Both the position numbers and the translations under genes were made by a program. Of a stretch of DNA of 64,000 nt, positions 34,637 to 44,292 are shown piece by piece (positions within the stretch are counted from its first letter, which is position 1; each line of letters starts with the position of its first letter). The DNA is from Olleya sediminilitoris (GTDB taxonomy: Bacteria > Bacteroidota > Bacteroidia > Flavobacteriales > Flavobacteriaceae). Where the stretch lies: assembly GCF_016785945.1 (NCBI RefSeq), contig NZ_JAEMEF010000004.1:1-64000 (forward strand), given 5' to 3'. The notes beneath the pieces were generated by a model. It was given only the letters and a program-made list of their open reading frames with translations, did not search any database and had not been told where the DNA came from.

Positions 34637-36286
34637 TTAAATGTTTTTTGTCTCTATAAAGAAATCTCTATCTATAACGATCGTGGCATTTTTGCTTTTT
34701 AATTTTAAAGTTTTATTTTTTGAAGTAGGTGTAATCCACTGTGAAACACCATTGATTTCAATTTGAATTGGGATTACAAAGTTTTCAACTGTATTATTCC
34801 ATTTGTACGTTAGTTTTTTACCATCAATACTATACTGTAATTCAGGAATTTTAGTAGAACGTAAATACTGATTAAAAAAGCCTTTTAAATCCAAACCAGA
34901 TTCTTGAATTATACAATCTTCTATTTGTTGTGTGGTTACTGTTTGATGATAAAACTTACTGTTTAAAGTACGCAGTATTTGTCTCCACTTTTCATCGTTA
35001 TTAACTAGTTGACGTATGGTGTGAAGCATATTTGCACCTTTATAGTACATGTCTCCAGATCCTTCTTTATTAACATTATAATATCCAATTAAAGGTCTAT
35101 CGTTTTGAATGTTTCGTCTTGTTCCAATAACATAATCTGCTGAAGCTTTTGTACCATAATAATAGTCTAAGAATAAACTTTCAGAATAAGCTGTAAAGCT
35201 TTCGTGAATCCACATGTCTGCAATATCTACATTTGTAATATTGTTAGCAAACCACTCGTGTCCAGCTTCATGTATAATTATAAAGTCGAATTTTAAACCC
35301 CAACCTGATCCAGATAAATCACTACCTAAATAGCCTTTCATGTAACGGTTTCCGTAGGTTACAGAGCTTTGGTGTTCCATACCTAAATAAGGGACTTCAA
35401 CTAGTTTGAAACTATCTTCGTAAAAAGGATAAGGACCAAACCAATGCTCAAAAGCTTTCATCATTTTTGGAGCATCCTTAAAATGTTTTTTAGCTTTTTC
35501 TAGATTGTCTTTTAGTACATAATAATTCATGTCTAAATCTCCTTTTTCTCCTTTGTATACTTCAGAGAAATTTGCGTAATCACCAATATTAATATTTACA
35601 CCATAGTTATTAATTGGATTTGCTACGTGCCAATGGGTTGTAATGGTTTCGTCTTTATTATTTACAATACTTTTAAGTCTACCATTAGAGACATTCATTA
35701 AATTTTTAGGGATTGTAACGCTAATATCCATACTATCAACTTCATCATACATATGGTCTTTATTGGGCCACCAAACACTAGCACCTAAACCTTGACAAGA
35801 GGAGGCTATAAAATGCTTTCCGTTATTGTCTTTTTTCCAAGAAATTCCACCATCCCAAGGTGCTCTAACAGCTTCACGTGGTTTACCTTCGTAATAAGCA
35901 ATAACACTATTAATTTCGCCTATGTTTTGTTGTTTTTTAAGAGTTACAAAATGCGCATTTCCATCATGCTTTATCTCTAATTCCTTTTCATTTTGTGTCA
36001 CTTTTGTTAAAGTTAATGGCTCTTGTAAGTCTATTTGTAAAACCTGATACGGTTTTAAAACTTTGTATGTGATTGTATTTTTTCCAGTAATAGTTTTGTT
36101 TTCAGGATTAACCTTAATGTCTAAGTGATAATACGTTAAATCCCACCATTCACGCTCTGGAGTAATACTACCACGAAGTGTATCTTGATGTGTAAAATTG
36201 TTTTTTTCTTGAAGTAAGCCTTCGTTATTTTGAGATATACAATAAGTTGCGATAAAACAAGTAATTAATATAACTAGATTTTTCAT
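34637..36286 (-). CDS. M1-family zinc aminopeptidase, exported
   Basis: 549 aa with a signal peptide (MKNLVILITCFIATYCIS). The zinc site HEAGHEW followed by ...WIHE is a complete HEXXH-X18-E motif (about residues 335-360). The substrate-binding GxMxN-type loop is YLGMEHQSS (near 300). It lacks the long C-terminal helical domain of PepN and is therefore a short M1 enzyme. It is expected to trim N-terminal residues from peptides in the periplasm or at the surface. A -7 box lies 23 bases upstream of the ATG. Confidence 0.92.
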   Translation of the reverse strand: MKNLVILITCFIATYCISQNNEGLLQEKNNFTHQDTLRGSITPEREWWDLTYYHLDIKVNPENKTITGKNTITYKVLKPYQVLQIDLQEPLTLTKVTQNEKELEIKHDGNAHFVTLKKQQNIGEINSVIAYYEGKPREAVRAPWDGGISWKKDNNGKHFIASSCQGLGASVWWPNKDHMYDEVDSMDISVTIPKNLMNVSNGRLKSIVNNKDETITTHWHVANPINNYGVNINIGDYANFSEVYKGEKGDLDMNYYVLKDNLEKAKKHFKDAPKMMKAFEHWFGPYPFYEDSFKLVEVPYLGMEHQSSVTYGNRYMKGYLGSDLSGSGWGLKFDFIIIHEAGHEWFANNITNVDIADMWIHESFTAYSESLFLDYYYGTKASADYVIGTRRNIQNDRPLIGYYNVNKEGSGDMYYKGANMLHTIRQLVNNDEKWRQILRTLNSKFYHQTVTTQQIEDCIIQESGLDLKGFFNQYLRSTKIPELQYSIDGKKLTYKWNNTVENFVIPIQIEINGVSQWITPTSKNKTLKLKSKNATIVIDRDFFIETKNI

Positions 36287-36309
36287 GTATTTAAATTGAA
36301 TGTAAAGAA

Positions 36310-36317
36310 CAAAAATA
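36310..36317 (-). promoter_or_regulatory. Bacteroidota -7 box of the M1 peptidase gene
   Basis: On the minus strand the site reads TATTTTTG, an exact TAnnTTTG match. It lies 23 bases before the ATG at 36286. A -33 box is not obvious. Confidence 0.4.
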
Positions 36318-36341
36318 GATTAGTTTTTTAAATAAGAATAA

Positions 36342-38540
36342 TTAAACTAGCTGCTTTAAAAGTGCTCTTACTTTTTCTGGATCCTTAATTTGATATTTAG
36401 CTTTTGTTTTAACGTATCCTATTTTTATGGTTGTGGCTAAATCAGGAGCAGCTTCAAACATATACTCATCTGTCCAATCGTCTCCCATTATTAAAATAAA
36501 ATCATAATCTTCTTTCATTAATAATTGTGTTGTAGCTCTACCTTTGTTAACGTTACTACTTTTTATCTCGATAACTTTGTTTCCTTGTAAAACAGACAAC
36601 TCGTTATTAGCAACCATACTGGTTAAAACAGTATTTAACTCCATAGTACGAATTTGTGCTAGTTCTGGATCTGCTGTTCTGTAATGCCAAGCTAAAGAGT
36701 ATTCTTTTTCTTCTATAAAGGTACCAGGAGTCCTGTCTACAAAAGTTTCTAGAATGGGTTTGATGTTTGTCATCCATTCGGTTTTTAAAATTTCTAACGG
36801 TGTCCATTGACTACGTTCTCTCATCCAGACTCCATGATCTGTAATTAAATCATAAGATTTATTACCATACCAGTTTTCAAAAGTGGCTTTGTCTCTTCCG
36901 CTTATTAAGCACAACTTAGTATTATTTTGATTTTCAAATTGGTCTAATAAACCGTAAAGTTCTTCATCTGGTTTAGCATCTTGAGGATTGTCTTTAAAAC
37001 CAACTAAAGTACCATCATAATCAAGAAGGACTAATCGTTTTTTTGCTTTTTTATAGGCTTCAACAATATCGTTTTGTAAAGATTCGTTTATTTTTTTAGA
37101 CACGACTACGTCTTGTAATTTGTTAGTAGCCTCTAGGGTTTTAAAAAACTCATCAGCCCATTTTTCAACATCATAACGTTTTAAACGTTTTTGAAGGATT
37201 TTCATTCTGTTATTTTGTTCTTCTAAAGGCATTGTTAATGCTTTTTTAAGTGCAGAAGCAAAATCTTCAAAACTATTTGGGTTAATAAGTAAGGCTTCAT
37301 TCATTTCTTTTGCAGCTCCAGCCATTTCACTTAAAATTAAGACACCATCTTGTTTAGTTCTAGTAGCAACATACTCTTTAGCAACTAAATTCATACCATC
37401 TCTTACAGGAGTAATTAATGCAATGTCTGAAGAAGTATATAAGTCTATTAAGTTTTCAAAGGGTAATGATCTGTAAAAATACCAGATTGGAGTCCAGCTT
37501 ACAGTAGAAAATTCTCCATTAATCCTTCCGACTAATTCATCGGTTTCTTTTTTTAATAATTGGTATTGTGGTACGCCAGATCTAGATGGTACAGCAAGCA
37601 TTACTAGTCTTACTTTTTCTTTGTATTCTGGATGTTTATTCAAGAAATATTCAAAAGCTCTAATTCTATTTGGTATTCCTTTGGTATAATCTAATCGGTC
37701 TATGGATAAGATTAATTTTTTATCACCATCTTCATTTAAATGTGTGTCAATTCTTTTTTGAAGTTCAGAAATTTCAGTGTTGGGGTTATCATGTTCTAAA
37801 GCAGCGTCATGAAATTTATTATAATCAATTCCCATTGGGAAAGAGTCCACTTTTACAATCCTATCATGATAAGTAATTTCATTAAAATTAACGTCTAAAC
37901 GTAAAATTCTTTTAACAGAACTTAAAAAATGACGTTCATAATCGTAGGTATGAAAACCAATAAGATCTGCACCAAGCATACCAGTTAGTAATTCTTCACG
38001 CCAAGGAAACGTCCTAAATATTTCGTAAGAAGGGAAGGGTATATGTAAAAAGAAACCAATAGTTACTTCTGGTTTAACGTCTTTAATTAGCTGAGGTAGT
38101 AATAATAATTGGTAATCGTGTATCCAAACCGTATCTCCATCTTCAATGGTATCTAAAACGACTTCAGCAAATTTTTGATTAACACGTTTATAAGCTTCCC
38201 ATTGGCTGTCTTCAAACTCAGTATATTCTAAAAAATAATGAAATAAAGGCCATAAAGTACGATTACTAAATCCTAAATAAAACTGGTCAATATCGTCTTG
38301 TGTCAGTCCAACAGCTTTACATTTTACGTCTTTAACTTTTGCATCAACCTCTTTTTTTAGGTCAGCATCTAGTTCTTCATCAGTAATACCAGTCCAACCA
38401 ACCCAAAGTCCATTACCATCTGCATGAACAGATTTCATACCTGTTGCCAATCCACCAACACTAGGTGTTACATTAAGCTGGTCTTGTTCTATTGAAATTT
38501 GTAGCGGTAACCTATTAGAAACTATTATTGTTTTATTCAT
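36342..38540 (-). CDS. Bifunctional trehalose-6-phosphate synthase/phosphatase
   Basis: 732 aa. Residues 1-465 are a GT20 synthase (IIVSNRLPLQISI, VGGLATGMK, WIHDYQLLLLP, LSIDRLDYTKGIPNRI, RDGMNLVAKEYVA), which makes trehalose-6-phosphate from UDP-glucose and glucose-6-phosphate. Residues 495-732 are a HAD phosphatase (LVLLDYDGTLVGF, CLISGRD, GDDWTDEYMFE), which removes the phosphate. OtsA and OtsB are thus fused in one chain and make the osmoprotectant trehalose directly. It is divergent from the GH15 gene, with 81 bases between the starts and no clear motif in them. Confidence 0.95.
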   Translation of the reverse strand: MNKTIIVSNRLPLQISIEQDQLNVTPSVGGLATGMKSVHADGNGLWVGWTGITDEELDADLKKEVDAKVKDVKCKAVGLTQDDIDQFYLGFSNRTLWPLFHYFLEYTEFEDSQWEAYKRVNQKFAEVVLDTIEDGDTVWIHDYQLLLLPQLIKDVKPEVTIGFFLHIPFPSYEIFRTFPWREELLTGMLGADLIGFHTYDYERHFLSSVKRILRLDVNFNEITYHDRIVKVDSFPMGIDYNKFHDAALEHDNPNTEISELQKRIDTHLNEDGDKKLILSIDRLDYTKGIPNRIRAFEYFLNKHPEYKEKVRLVMLAVPSRSGVPQYQLLKKETDELVGRINGEFSTVSWTPIWYFYRSLPFENLIDLYTSSDIALITPVRDGMNLVAKEYVATRTKQDGVLILSEMAGAAKEMNEALLINPNSFEDFASALKKALTMPLEEQNNRMKILQKRLKRYDVEKWADEFFKTLEATNKLQDVVVSKKINESLQNDIVEAYKKAKKRLVLLDYDGTLVGFKDNPQDAKPDEELYGLLDQFENQNNTKLCLISGRDKATFENWYGNKSYDLITDHGVWMRERSQWTPLEILKTEWMTNIKPILETFVDRTPGTFIEEKEYSLAWHYRTADPELAQIRTMELNTVLTSMVANNELSVLQGNKVIEIKSSNVNKGRATTQLLMKEDYDFILIMGDDWTDEYMFEAAPDLATTIKIGYVKTKAKYQIKDPEKVRALLKQLV

Positions 38541-38621
38541 AGTAATATTTTGGATGGTTTTATAGTTTTTTGTTAATTTAAAGAAATTAGTATTTATACC
38601 ACTACTTTAAACAGAAAAATA

Positions 38622-40421
38622 ATGAACAATTTAGATTACGGAATTATAGGAAATTGTAGAAGTGCAGCTTTAATATCAAAAGATGCATCAGTAGATTGGT
38701 GTTGTTTGCCTAAATTTGATTCAGCATCTGTTTTCGCTAAGTTGTTAGATGATAATATAGGAGGTAGTTTTGGATTTACTGTTGACGATGGCTATACTAC
38801 AGAACAATTTTATCTAGAAGATACAGCAATATTAGTAACACGATTTACAGAAGGAGATAATATATTTGAAGTTGTTGACTTTATGCCAAGATATCATAAG
38901 CCAAACGGAAGCTACCATTCTCCTCCAGAGTTTATTAGATATATAAAATACATCTCTGGACAACCAAAAATAAAGGTAGCTTATGACCCTAAATTAGAAT
39001 ATGCTAAAGGTGTAACTTCAACCTATGTAAAAGATGATTTTATTGTCAGTTTAAATAATGAAGACACTTATGATACATTATTTTTATATACAGATTTAGA
39101 CAAAGAAAAGGTCTTAAATGGAGATGTTATAACATTAGATTCTGATCATTTTTTCTTGGTAGGTTATAACGAAAAATTATTTGTACCAAACTTGAAATAT
39201 GCAAGTTTAGAATATGAGCGTACTAAAGTTTATTGGTTAAATTGGTTAGAGCGTACACCTACATATAAGAAATATAACAAACAGATTTCACGAAGTGCCA
39301 TGACTTTAAAATTACTAAGTTATGATAAAACAGGAGCAGTTTTAGCAGCTGCGACCACATCTTTACCAGAAACTATAGGAGAAGTCAGAAACTGGGATTA
39401 TCGTTTTTGTTGGATTAGAGATGCATCCATGGTCATTAAGGTCATGTCAAAACTTGGTCATAAAAATATAGCCAGACGTTACTTGAAGTTTATTATAGAT
39501 TTGATGCCTGATAAGGATGAAAAACTGCAAATCATGTATGGTATAAGTGGAGAAAAAAAATTAACAGAAACCTCTTTAGACCATCTATCAGGTTACAAAA
39601 ACTCAAGTCCAGTTAGAGTTGGTAATGCTGCTTATATGCAAAAGCAAAATGATATATATGGTATATTAATGGATGTAATACATCAGTTACTTCTTAATTT
39701 TAGTAATGATATCGATAATGGAGAAGAGTTGTGGACCATGACCAAAGGTATTGTTTGGGTAGTAAGTAGTCATTGGCAAGAACCAGATAAAGGTATTTGG
39801 GAATTTAGAGAAGGAGATCAGCATTTTACGTTTTCAAAAGTATTATGTTGGACAGCAGTAGATAAAGCTTTAAAAGTAGCCAAAATATTAGGTAAAACAT
39901 CCAAATTACCACGTTGGGAAGCTTTAGAACAAGATATTAGAAAAGACATCATGCAAAATGCTTGGAACGAAAAAGCACAAGCTTTTACACAAGCTTATAA
40001 CTCTGAGGATTTAGATGCCTCAGTCTTATTAATGGAATCTTATGGATTTATTGATGCAAAACACCCTAAATTTGTAAGCACAGTTAAAGCCATAGAACGC
40101 GACTTATGTTATGAAGGTTTATTATATAGATATAAAAATAAAGACGATTTTGGTTTACCTTCATCATCTTTTACTATTTGTACGTTTTGGTTTATAAATA
40201 GTTTATATAAAATAGGAGAGGAGCAAAAAGCAACAGAACAATTCGAAAAACTGTTGTCTTACAGTAATCATTTAGGCTTGTTTAGTGAAGATATAGATTT
40301 TAAAACAAAACGATTACTAGGTAATTTCCCACAAGCTTATTCGCATTTAGCTTTAATTGAAACTGCTATTAATTTATCTAATGTTACAGCAGAAGAAAAA
40401 GTAAAAGACTCTATAAGTTAA
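38622..40421 (+). CDS. GH15 glycoside hydrolase (glucoamylase- or trehalase-like)
   Basis: 599 aa, cytosolic with no signal peptide. The N-terminal GH15 beta-domain opens with YGIIGNCRSAALISKDASVD followed by WCCLPKFDS. The catalytic (alpha/alpha)6 barrel has EVRNWDYRFCWIRDASMV (about residues 252-270), GIWEFREGDQHFTFSK (about 395-410, likely catalytic Glu) and a late acid in GLFSEDIDF. The family splits alpha-glucosidic bonds, and some bacterial members are trehalases. The divergent pairing with the trehalose synthase suggests trehalose breakdown or recycling; this is contextual inference. A long terminator follows. Confidence 0.88.
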   Translation: MNNLDYGIIGNCRSAALISKDASVDWCCLPKFDSASVFAKLLDDNIGGSFGFTVDDGYTTEQFYLEDTAILVTRFTEGDNIFEVVDFMPRYHKPNGSYHSPPEFIRYIKYISGQPKIKVAYDPKLEYAKGVTSTYVKDDFIVSLNNEDTYDTLFLYTDLDKEKVLNGDVITLDSDHFFLVGYNEKLFVPNLKYASLEYERTKVYWLNWLERTPTYKKYNKQISRSAMTLKLLSYDKTGAVLAAATTSLPETIGEVRNWDYRFCWIRDASMVIKVMSKLGHKNIARRYLKFIIDLMPDKDEKLQIMYGISGEKKLTETSLDHLSGYKNSSPVRVGNAAYMQKQNDIYGILMDVIHQLLLNFSNDIDNGEELWTMTKGIVWVVSSHWQEPDKGIWEFREGDQHFTFSKVLCWTAVDKALKVAKILGKTSKLPRWEALEQDIRKDIMQNAWNEKAQAFTQAYNSEDLDASVLLMESYGFIDAKHPKFVSTVKAIERDLCYEGLLYRYKNKDDFGLPSSSFTICTFWFINSLYKIGEEQKATEQFEKLLSYSNHLGLFSEDIDFKTKRLLGNFPQAYSHLALIETAINLSNVTAEEKVKDSIS

Positions 40422-40444
40422 TTTTTTTTTAAGTGAAAAGCAGA

Positions 40445-40489
40445 ATAAGCAAACAAGCCATTTCAATCTGAAATGGCTTGTTTGCTTAT
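40445..40489. terminator. Bidirectional terminator between convergent genes
   Basis: A 20-bp stem (left arm 40445-40464, right arm 40470-40489) with a 5-base loop. T-rich sequence lies on one side and A-rich on the other. It separates the GH15 gene from the convergent M28 peptidase gene. Confidence 0.85.
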
Positions 40490-40508
40490 ATTATAAAAAG
40501 GTGTAAGG

Positions 40509-41840
40509 TTATCTCATGATTTTATTAGGAAACACAACAGGACTTTCAAAACCATCTTTTCCTACCGAAGCTATGCCAAAAAAATAGTTATCTATTACAA
40601 TACCATCTAACATAAACTCTGAAACATCACCAACATAACGACTATGATCCCAAGTTGGCGACGTGGTATCTCTCCAATATATTTTATAACCAACAGCACC
40701 TTCAACTTTATCCCATTTAAATTTAACCGACGGTTCTACAATACCACCAATAGCAACAGTTGTTGGAGCAGGAGGAGCCCAAGCCAAATTGGCCATATTT
40801 ATAGCATTAACAGTTGTTAGTTTTTTAGCGTACTCAAAATTAACATGCTCTATAACATCTCCATATTTAATTCCATTTTCTTCTCTAATATCTTGATGTT
40901 GTTGCGTATAGTTTTCATGTGCTTCCATAATTCTAATTCCTGCAAAACCAAGGTCATTAAAAGGTCTGTGGTGTCCACCACGTCCAAAACGATCTAAACG
41001 ATAAACCATTATTGGATTCATTTCTGGCATATACGTTTTTACAGTTTTATGGATATATCGTGCTAATTGACGTGAAATACCATCAACTTCACCACCATAA
41101 AAACGTCTTAATCTTCGCTGTTTTTCAGTCTCGTTAGCAGGAACAGGTTCAGAGAAAATTCTAAACGTACGGTTGTCAATAACACCATCTACACCTTTAA
41201 TGTTTCCAATCATGTCATTATTAAGTATACCAATAATATCCCAGTTTTGTTCCTTAGCATATTTAGCTAAACCACCACCACCAAAAAGACCTTGTTCTTC
41301 ACCAGATAAGCCAACATAAACAATACTGTTTTCAAATTGATGTTTAGATAAAACCCTAGCAGCTTCAATTGTTCCAGCCATACCAGACGCATTGTCGTTA
41401 GCACCTGGAGCGTCTTTAGTAAACTCCATGGTATCACTACCTCTAGAATCAATATCTCCACTCATTATAATGTAACGATTTGGATATTTTGTACCTTTCT
41501 GAATCGCAACCACGTTTACTACCCAAGCATCGTGTGGTACACGTCTGTTACCTTCTTTGGTTACAAAATCCTTTTGGTAAAACACCTCTAAACAATCTTT
41601 ACAGTCTTTTGATATAGTTTCAAATTCAGATTTTATCCAACGTCTGGCGGCACCAATGCCTCTTGTTTCAGAAATAGTATCACTAAACGTATTTCTAGTA
41701 CCAAAATCGACTAATTTTTGAATGTCTTTTTCTATACGTTCTGCAGAAACAGCATCAATAATATCGTATATTTTTTGACTAGTTTGCGCAGAGACTATAA
41801 CAGTTGTTAATAGTAATAAGGGAAGAATTAATTTTTTCAT
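40509..41840 (-). CDS. M28-family zinc peptidase, exported
   Basis: 443 aa with a signal peptide (MKKLILPLLLLTTVIVSAQ). The M28 domain has metal ligands in IMSGDIDSRG, APGANDNASGM, LSGEEQGLFGG (catalytic and metal Glu pair) and NNDMIG (about residues 125-215), plus HHRPFNDLGFAGIR later. The third ligand and the final histidine are in place, so it should be an active aminopeptidase or carboxypeptidase. The last ~90 residues form a fibronectin-III-like domain (VKFKWDKVEGAVGYKIYWRD). No T9SS tail is visible. Confidence 0.9.
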   Translation of the reverse strand: MKKLILPLLLLTTVIVSAQTSQKIYDIIDAVSAERIEKDIQKLVDFGTRNTFSDTISETRGIGAARRWIKSEFETISKDCKDCLEVFYQKDFVTKEGNRRVPHDAWVVNVVAIQKGTKYPNRYIIMSGDIDSRGSDTMEFTKDAPGANDNASGMAGTIEAARVLSKHQFENSIVYVGLSGEEQGLFGGGGLAKYAKEQNWDIIGILNNDMIGNIKGVDGVIDNRTFRIFSEPVPANETEKQRRLRRFYGGEVDGISRQLARYIHKTVKTYMPEMNPIMVYRLDRFGRGGHHRPFNDLGFAGIRIMEAHENYTQQHQDIREENGIKYGDVIEHVNFEYAKKLTTVNAINMANLAWAPPAPTTVAIGGIVEPSVKFKWDKVEGAVGYKIYWRDTTSPTWDHSRYVGDVSEFMLDGIVIDNYFFGIASVGKDGFESPVVFPNKIMR

Positions 41841-41869
41841 TTATTTTTTTCCTAAAAATACGAAAAAAG

Positions 41870-41899
41870 AAAAGCTGTTTCAAAATAGAAACAGCTTTT
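41870..41899 (-). terminator. Terminator after the small membrane protein
   Basis: AAAAGCTGTTTC and its complement form a 12-bp stem with a 6-base loop, ending in a T-run on the minus strand, 21 bases past the small gene's stop. Confidence 0.8.
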
Positions 41900-41920
41900 A
41901 AACTTTTATAACAATATTTG

Positions 41921-42145
41921 TTACTCAACAACTTCATTTTTAGTTTCATTTTCTATTGTTGGTTCTTCTGATTTGCCCATAAAAAATAAAGCACCTCCAA
42001 TAACAATAAGTCCTATTTTAATGATCCAAGCAGGTGTTTCTCCCCATTCATAAATCCACATTAAAATTGTAGGAACACGTCCCATAAAACTTAAAACAAT
42101 AGCGAATAACCCGAAAAAGGCCATATAACCTCCAATTTTTTTCAT
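41921..42145 (-). CDS. Small two-TM membrane protein
   Basis: 74 aa with two hydrophobic segments (about residues 5-22 and 43-58: YMAFFGLFAIVLSFM and IIKIGLIVIGGALFFMG) and an acidic tail (KSEEPTIENETKNEVVE). It is a small inner-membrane protein with a gene and terminator of its own. No family function is recognised. The ATG at 42145 begins MKKIGG, typical of a real membrane-protein start. Confidence 0.75.
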   Translation of the reverse strand: MKKIGGYMAFFGLFAIVLSFMGRVPTILMWIYEWGETPAWIIKIGLIVIGGALFFMGKSEEPTIENETKNEVVE

Positions 42146-42456
42146 ATTTATATATTTAGTTGGTTTTTGAATTTAAATATATAAAAAAAAGTTTTTATAA
42201 ATTTTAAGCTCAGTTTTTTATTGTTTTTAAAGAATAAATTATCTTGTTTTTTTAATTAGTAGTTTTGGTGATATAATTGTTTGACAAACTTAATTCCAAA
42301 CAATTCTCTGCTATACTAGAGGATTGATTATACTTTTTAAATTTATTAAAGCTTAAATGATTTATATAATTAAGATTGTGAAGAGTAAGTTTTAAGTAAC
42401 AAAAAAAGGCTACTTCATTACAAAGTAGCCTTTTTAAGATAATTAAAACTAAATTT
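42146..42456. other. Gene-free stretch with the beta-oxidation operon terminator
   Basis: The only recognisable feature is a terminator at 42403-42435: AAAAAGGCTACTT and its complement around a 7-base loop, with T-runs on both sides, 22 bases past the end of the acyl-CoA dehydrogenase gene. The remainder is AT-rich, with no reading frame or repeat that I can support. Confidence 0.7.
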
Positions 42457-44265
42457 TTAGAAGCAGTATTTGTTTTCTGCTTTTACTTTTTCAGCAATCT
42501 CGATACGTAAGTCTACGATATCTGGATAGTTAGCGTATTTTGTAAAACGCTTAAGACCCATTAACATCATACGTTGTTCGTCTCCTTCAGCAAAAGAAAT
42601 AATGCTTTCTTTTCCTTTTTCTTCAACGATATCAACAGCGTGATATAAATATAATTTAGCCATTGCAATTTGAGCAGATTGCTCAGCTTCGCTAGTACGT
42701 TTAACGTTTTTCTCAGTTCTTAAAATTGCAGACTCTGCCATGTAGATCTCAATTAAGATATCTGCAGCTGCAATTAATAATTGTTGGTGCTCTTCTAATT
42801 GAGGACCAAATTTTTGAACAGCTCCACCAGCAACCATTAAAAATGCTTTTTTAAGCTTTTTAATCATTTCTTTCTCTTCTGAAAACAATTCAGAATAATC
42901 AGGAGTTTCAAAAGATGGTATTCCCATTAATTCTTCTTGAACTTTAGATGCAGGACCTAATAAATCAACGTGACCTTTCATAGCTTTTTTAACAAGCATA
43001 CCAACGGTTAACATTCTGTTGATTTCATTAGTACCTTCGTATATACGTGCAATTCTAGCATCTCTCCAAGCAGATTCCATAGGAGTTTCTTCAGAGAATC
43101 CCATTCCACCAAAAATTTGGATACCTTCATCTGCTGCGTTTTGTACATCTTCAGATACCGCAACTTTTAAGATAGAACATTCAATTGCATATTCTTCAAC
43201 ACCTTTAAGCTCTGCTTCTTGGTGTGTATTTCCAGCAGCTTCACGCATTGCGATTCTGTCTTCAATATTTTTAGCAGCTCTATAAGTAGCAGATTCACCA
43301 GCATACGCACTAGCAGCCATTTCAGCTAATTTAGTTTTTATAGCACCAAATTCAGCAATAGGTGTTTTAAATTGTTTACGCTCGTTTGCATAATTTACAG
43401 CTGTTGTTAAGATTCTTCTTTGAGAATCTAAACATGCAGCAGCTAATTTAATACGTCCAACGTTAAGTGCATTCATGGCAATTTTGAAACCTTCACCACG
43501 TCCAGCTAGCATATTTTCAGCAGGAACAACAGTGTCGTTAAAAAATACTTGACGCGTAGAAGACGCACGAATACCTAATTTATGTTCTTCTTCTCCTAAA
43601 GTAATTCCGTTAGGATTTTCACCATCATATTCTACGATAAATCCAGTAATGTTTTTATCATCTTCAATACGAGCAAAAACGATCATCACGCTACAGAAAC
43701 CTGCATTTGAGATCCACATTTTTTGTCCGTTAATTTTGTATGATTTTCCGTCTGCAGAAAGTTCAGCAGTAGTTTTACCAGAATTAGCATCAGATCCAGC
43801 TCCAGGCTCTGTTAAACAGTAAGCACCAAACCACTCTCCAGAAGCTAATTTTGGTACGTATTTTTGTTTTTGTTCATCAGTACCATAAAGAGTAATTGGC
43901 ATAGTACCAATACCTGTATGTGCACCAAAAGCAGTACTAAATGATCCAGTTCCAGAAGAAATGTAATCACATGTTAATACTGTAGAAACAAATCCCATTC
44001 CCATTCCTCCAAAATCCTCAGGAACAGCAACACTTAAAAAGCCCATTTCTCCAGCTTTACGCATAACTTCTTCAGTTAGTGCGTAGTCTTTAGCTTCAAA
44101 ACGTGCTTTATGTGGTATAATTTCACGGTCATTAAATTCCATTACAGAATCTTTCATCATTGCTTGTTCTTCTGAAAAATCTTCAGGAGTAAACACATCG
44201 TCACAATTTGTTTCTTTTACTAAGAATTGACCACCTCTTAAGATGTCTTTTTCTAAATCTGCCAT
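42457..44265 (-). CDS. fadE: Acyl-CoA dehydrogenase (FadE-like)
   Basis: 602 aa. The N-terminal helical and middle beta domains of the family are clear (AYCLTEPGAGSDANSGKTTA near residue 155, KMWISNAGFCSVMIVFARI). The C-terminal helical domain carries IARIYEGTNEINRMLTVGML, with the expected catalytic-loop glutamate near residue 415. An extra ~150-residue helical C-terminus follows, as in longer prokaryotic members. It catalyses the first, FAD-dependent step of fatty-acid beta-oxidation and is the last gene of the MarR-fadN-fadA-fadE operon. The gene order matches Bacillus fadNAE. Confidence 0.93.
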   Translation of the reverse strand: MADLEKDILRGGQFLVKETNCDDVFTPEDFSEEQAMMKDSVMEFNDREIIPHKARFEAKDYALTEEVMRKAGEMGFLSVAVPEDFGGMGMGFVSTVLTCDYISSGTGSFSTAFGAHTGIGTMPITLYGTDEQKQKYVPKLASGEWFGAYCLTEPGAGSDANSGKTTAELSADGKSYKINGQKMWISNAGFCSVMIVFARIEDDKNITGFIVEYDGENPNGITLGEEEHKLGIRASSTRQVFFNDTVVPAENMLAGRGEGFKIAMNALNVGRIKLAAACLDSQRRILTTAVNYANERKQFKTPIAEFGAIKTKLAEMAASAYAGESATYRAAKNIEDRIAMREAAGNTHQEAELKGVEEYAIECSILKVAVSEDVQNAADEGIQIFGGMGFSEETPMESAWRDARIARIYEGTNEINRMLTVGMLVKKAMKGHVDLLGPASKVQEELMGIPSFETPDYSELFSEEKEMIKKLKKAFLMVAGGAVQKFGPQLEEHQQLLIAAADILIEIYMAESAILRTEKNVKRTSEAEQSAQIAMAKLYLYHAVDIVEEKGKESIISFAEGDEQRMMLMGLKRFTKYANYPDIVDLRIEIAEKVKAENKYCF

Positions 44266-44292
44266 TTTATAGTATTGTATTAAGTTCTTTGA

